Of a DNA stretch of 64,000 bases, positions 63,491 through 64,000 are shown piece after piece. The position numbers were made by a program, and so were the translations under genes. Each line of letters begins with the position of its first letter. Position 1 is the stretch's first letter. The notes under the pieces were generated by a model. It was not told the DNA's origin, did not search any database, and saw only the letters and a list, made by a program, of their open reading frames with translations. The DNA comes from Paenibacillus sp. J2TS4 (GTDB lineage: Bacteria > Bacillota > Bacilli > Paenibacillales > NBRC-103111): contig NZ_BOSH01000010.1 in NCBI RefSeq assembly GCF_018403245.1, forward strand, positions 62,001 through 126,000, written 5' to 3'.

Positions 63491-64000
63491 AAACTCGATT
63501 CACTCTTCATTTGGCATTAGGACTTATTCTTTGGATGCTTGGGACGGGTGCCATCCTTATCATGTTGTTGGAAGGCCTTCTTCCCATGCTCGATATTCAT
63601 GTCGCTCCTGATAATGAAGCTTTACTCGTAGGATGGATCTTCGGGGTCAGCTCGCTGCTTTGCATCGGCCTGTTTGGATGGTATTTTGGCGGCCCGATCG
63701 GATTTATCATGGCCTGGATTCGTCAGCTCTCGCAGGACAACTACAAGCAGCCTCCCGATTTGTCCAAAATATATACCCGCCAAGGGAAGCTTCGCATGCG
63801 GTACCGCCTGTATCAGGAAGTGCTCCAGCATCTTCAATCCTTGGGTGTCACGCTGCAAGCGAACGAAGTGGAGAGAAACAAAATTGAACAAGCCAAACAG
63901 GATTGGATTGCGGGGATCTCCCATGATTTGAAAACACCTTTGACCTATATCAAAGGCTATTCCACCCTTTTATTGAATGGTCAATATGAGTGGTCGAAGG
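63481..64000 (+). CDS. Sensor histidine kinase, N-terminal part (runs off window end)
   Basis: The ATG at 63481 overlaps the regulator stop and the frame stays open to base 64000 (173 codons). Two membrane helices (about 8-30 and 48-75) flank a short loop of about 18 residues, too small for a full ligand-binding domain. Then a coiled linker and the HisKA box ISHDLKTPLTYIKGYSTLL with the phospho-acceptor His148. The ATPase domain lies outside the window. The short loop suggests that it senses through the membrane or through the exporter, as in envelope-stress kinases. Confidence 0.92.
   Translation, partial: MRIKTRFTLHLALGLILWMLGTGAILIMLLEGLLPMLDIHVAPDNEALLVGWIFGVSSLLCIGLFGWYFGGPIGFIMAWIRQLSQDNYKQPPDLSKIYTRQGKLRMRYRLYQEVLQHLQSLGVTLQANEVERNKIEQAKQDWIAGISHDLKTPLTYIKGYSTLLLNGQYEWSK

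Overview
The window reads as a chromosomal segment of a Gram-positive member of the Paenibacillaceae, most likely Paenibacillus. The support is strong AGGAGG-type ribosome binding sites, frequent GTG and TTG starts, lipobox lipoproteins, two modules of a membrane-bound AraC-type sensor with ABC sugar permeases and no ATPase, a petrobactin-type yclNOPQ operon, and Fur, cre and GlnR/TnrA-like sites of Bacillus type. I saw no rRNA, tRNA, prophage or CRISPR array. The genus assignment is inference from gene style.

Layout. 1-4.4 kb: two Gfo/Idh/MocA oxidoreductases, a small lipoprotein, a GntR/FCD regulator and an ArsR-like regulator with a small partner. 4.5-9 kb: a frameshifted DUF2207 protein, an Xre/DUF1232 protein, a decayed SDR remnant and a 370-bp MITE-like element carrying an array of 22-bp palindromes. 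9-13.4 kb: a giant secreted heparinase II/III-like lyase. 13.5-24.5 kb: methyltransferase, MazG-like and LOG proteins, a SWIM/SNF2 helicase, an S9 peptidase and HelD. 24.5-25.4 kb: a strong promoter with a perfect AT-rich palindrome, a structured non-coding stretch ending in two terminator-like hairpins, then a histidine-rich YmaF protein. 25.5-30.7 kb: a complete urease operon ureABCEFGD.

31.6-39.5 kb: sulfatase, extracellular binding lipoprotein, two permeases and a YesN-like sensor/regulator with a cre site. 39.8-45 kb: an iron block with Fur-controlled yclNOPQ and hmoA. 45-51.6 kb: VanZ/RDD protein, acetyltransferase, TetR with paired operators, a second sulfatase, and a BlaI/BlaR1-like pair whose C-terminal part is a 3-fold repeat rather than a penicillin sensor. 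51.9-59 kb: a second permease, permease, binding protein and AraC-sensor module, plus an SGNH hydrolase. 59.4-64 kb: a small membrane protein, a DUF4097 lipoprotein, a two-gene ABC exporter, and a divergent OmpR-type regulator with a histidine kinase that runs off the end.

The genes suggest a soil or plant-associated organism that degrades sulfated or uronic-acid polysaccharides (lyase, two sulfatases, two oligosaccharide importers, sugar oxidoreductases), uses urea as nitrogen source and scavenges iron from siderophore and heme. Several gene remnants (SDR, MFS, YbaK, DUF3862 lipoprotein, DUF2207 frameshift) show ongoing decay between intact operons.
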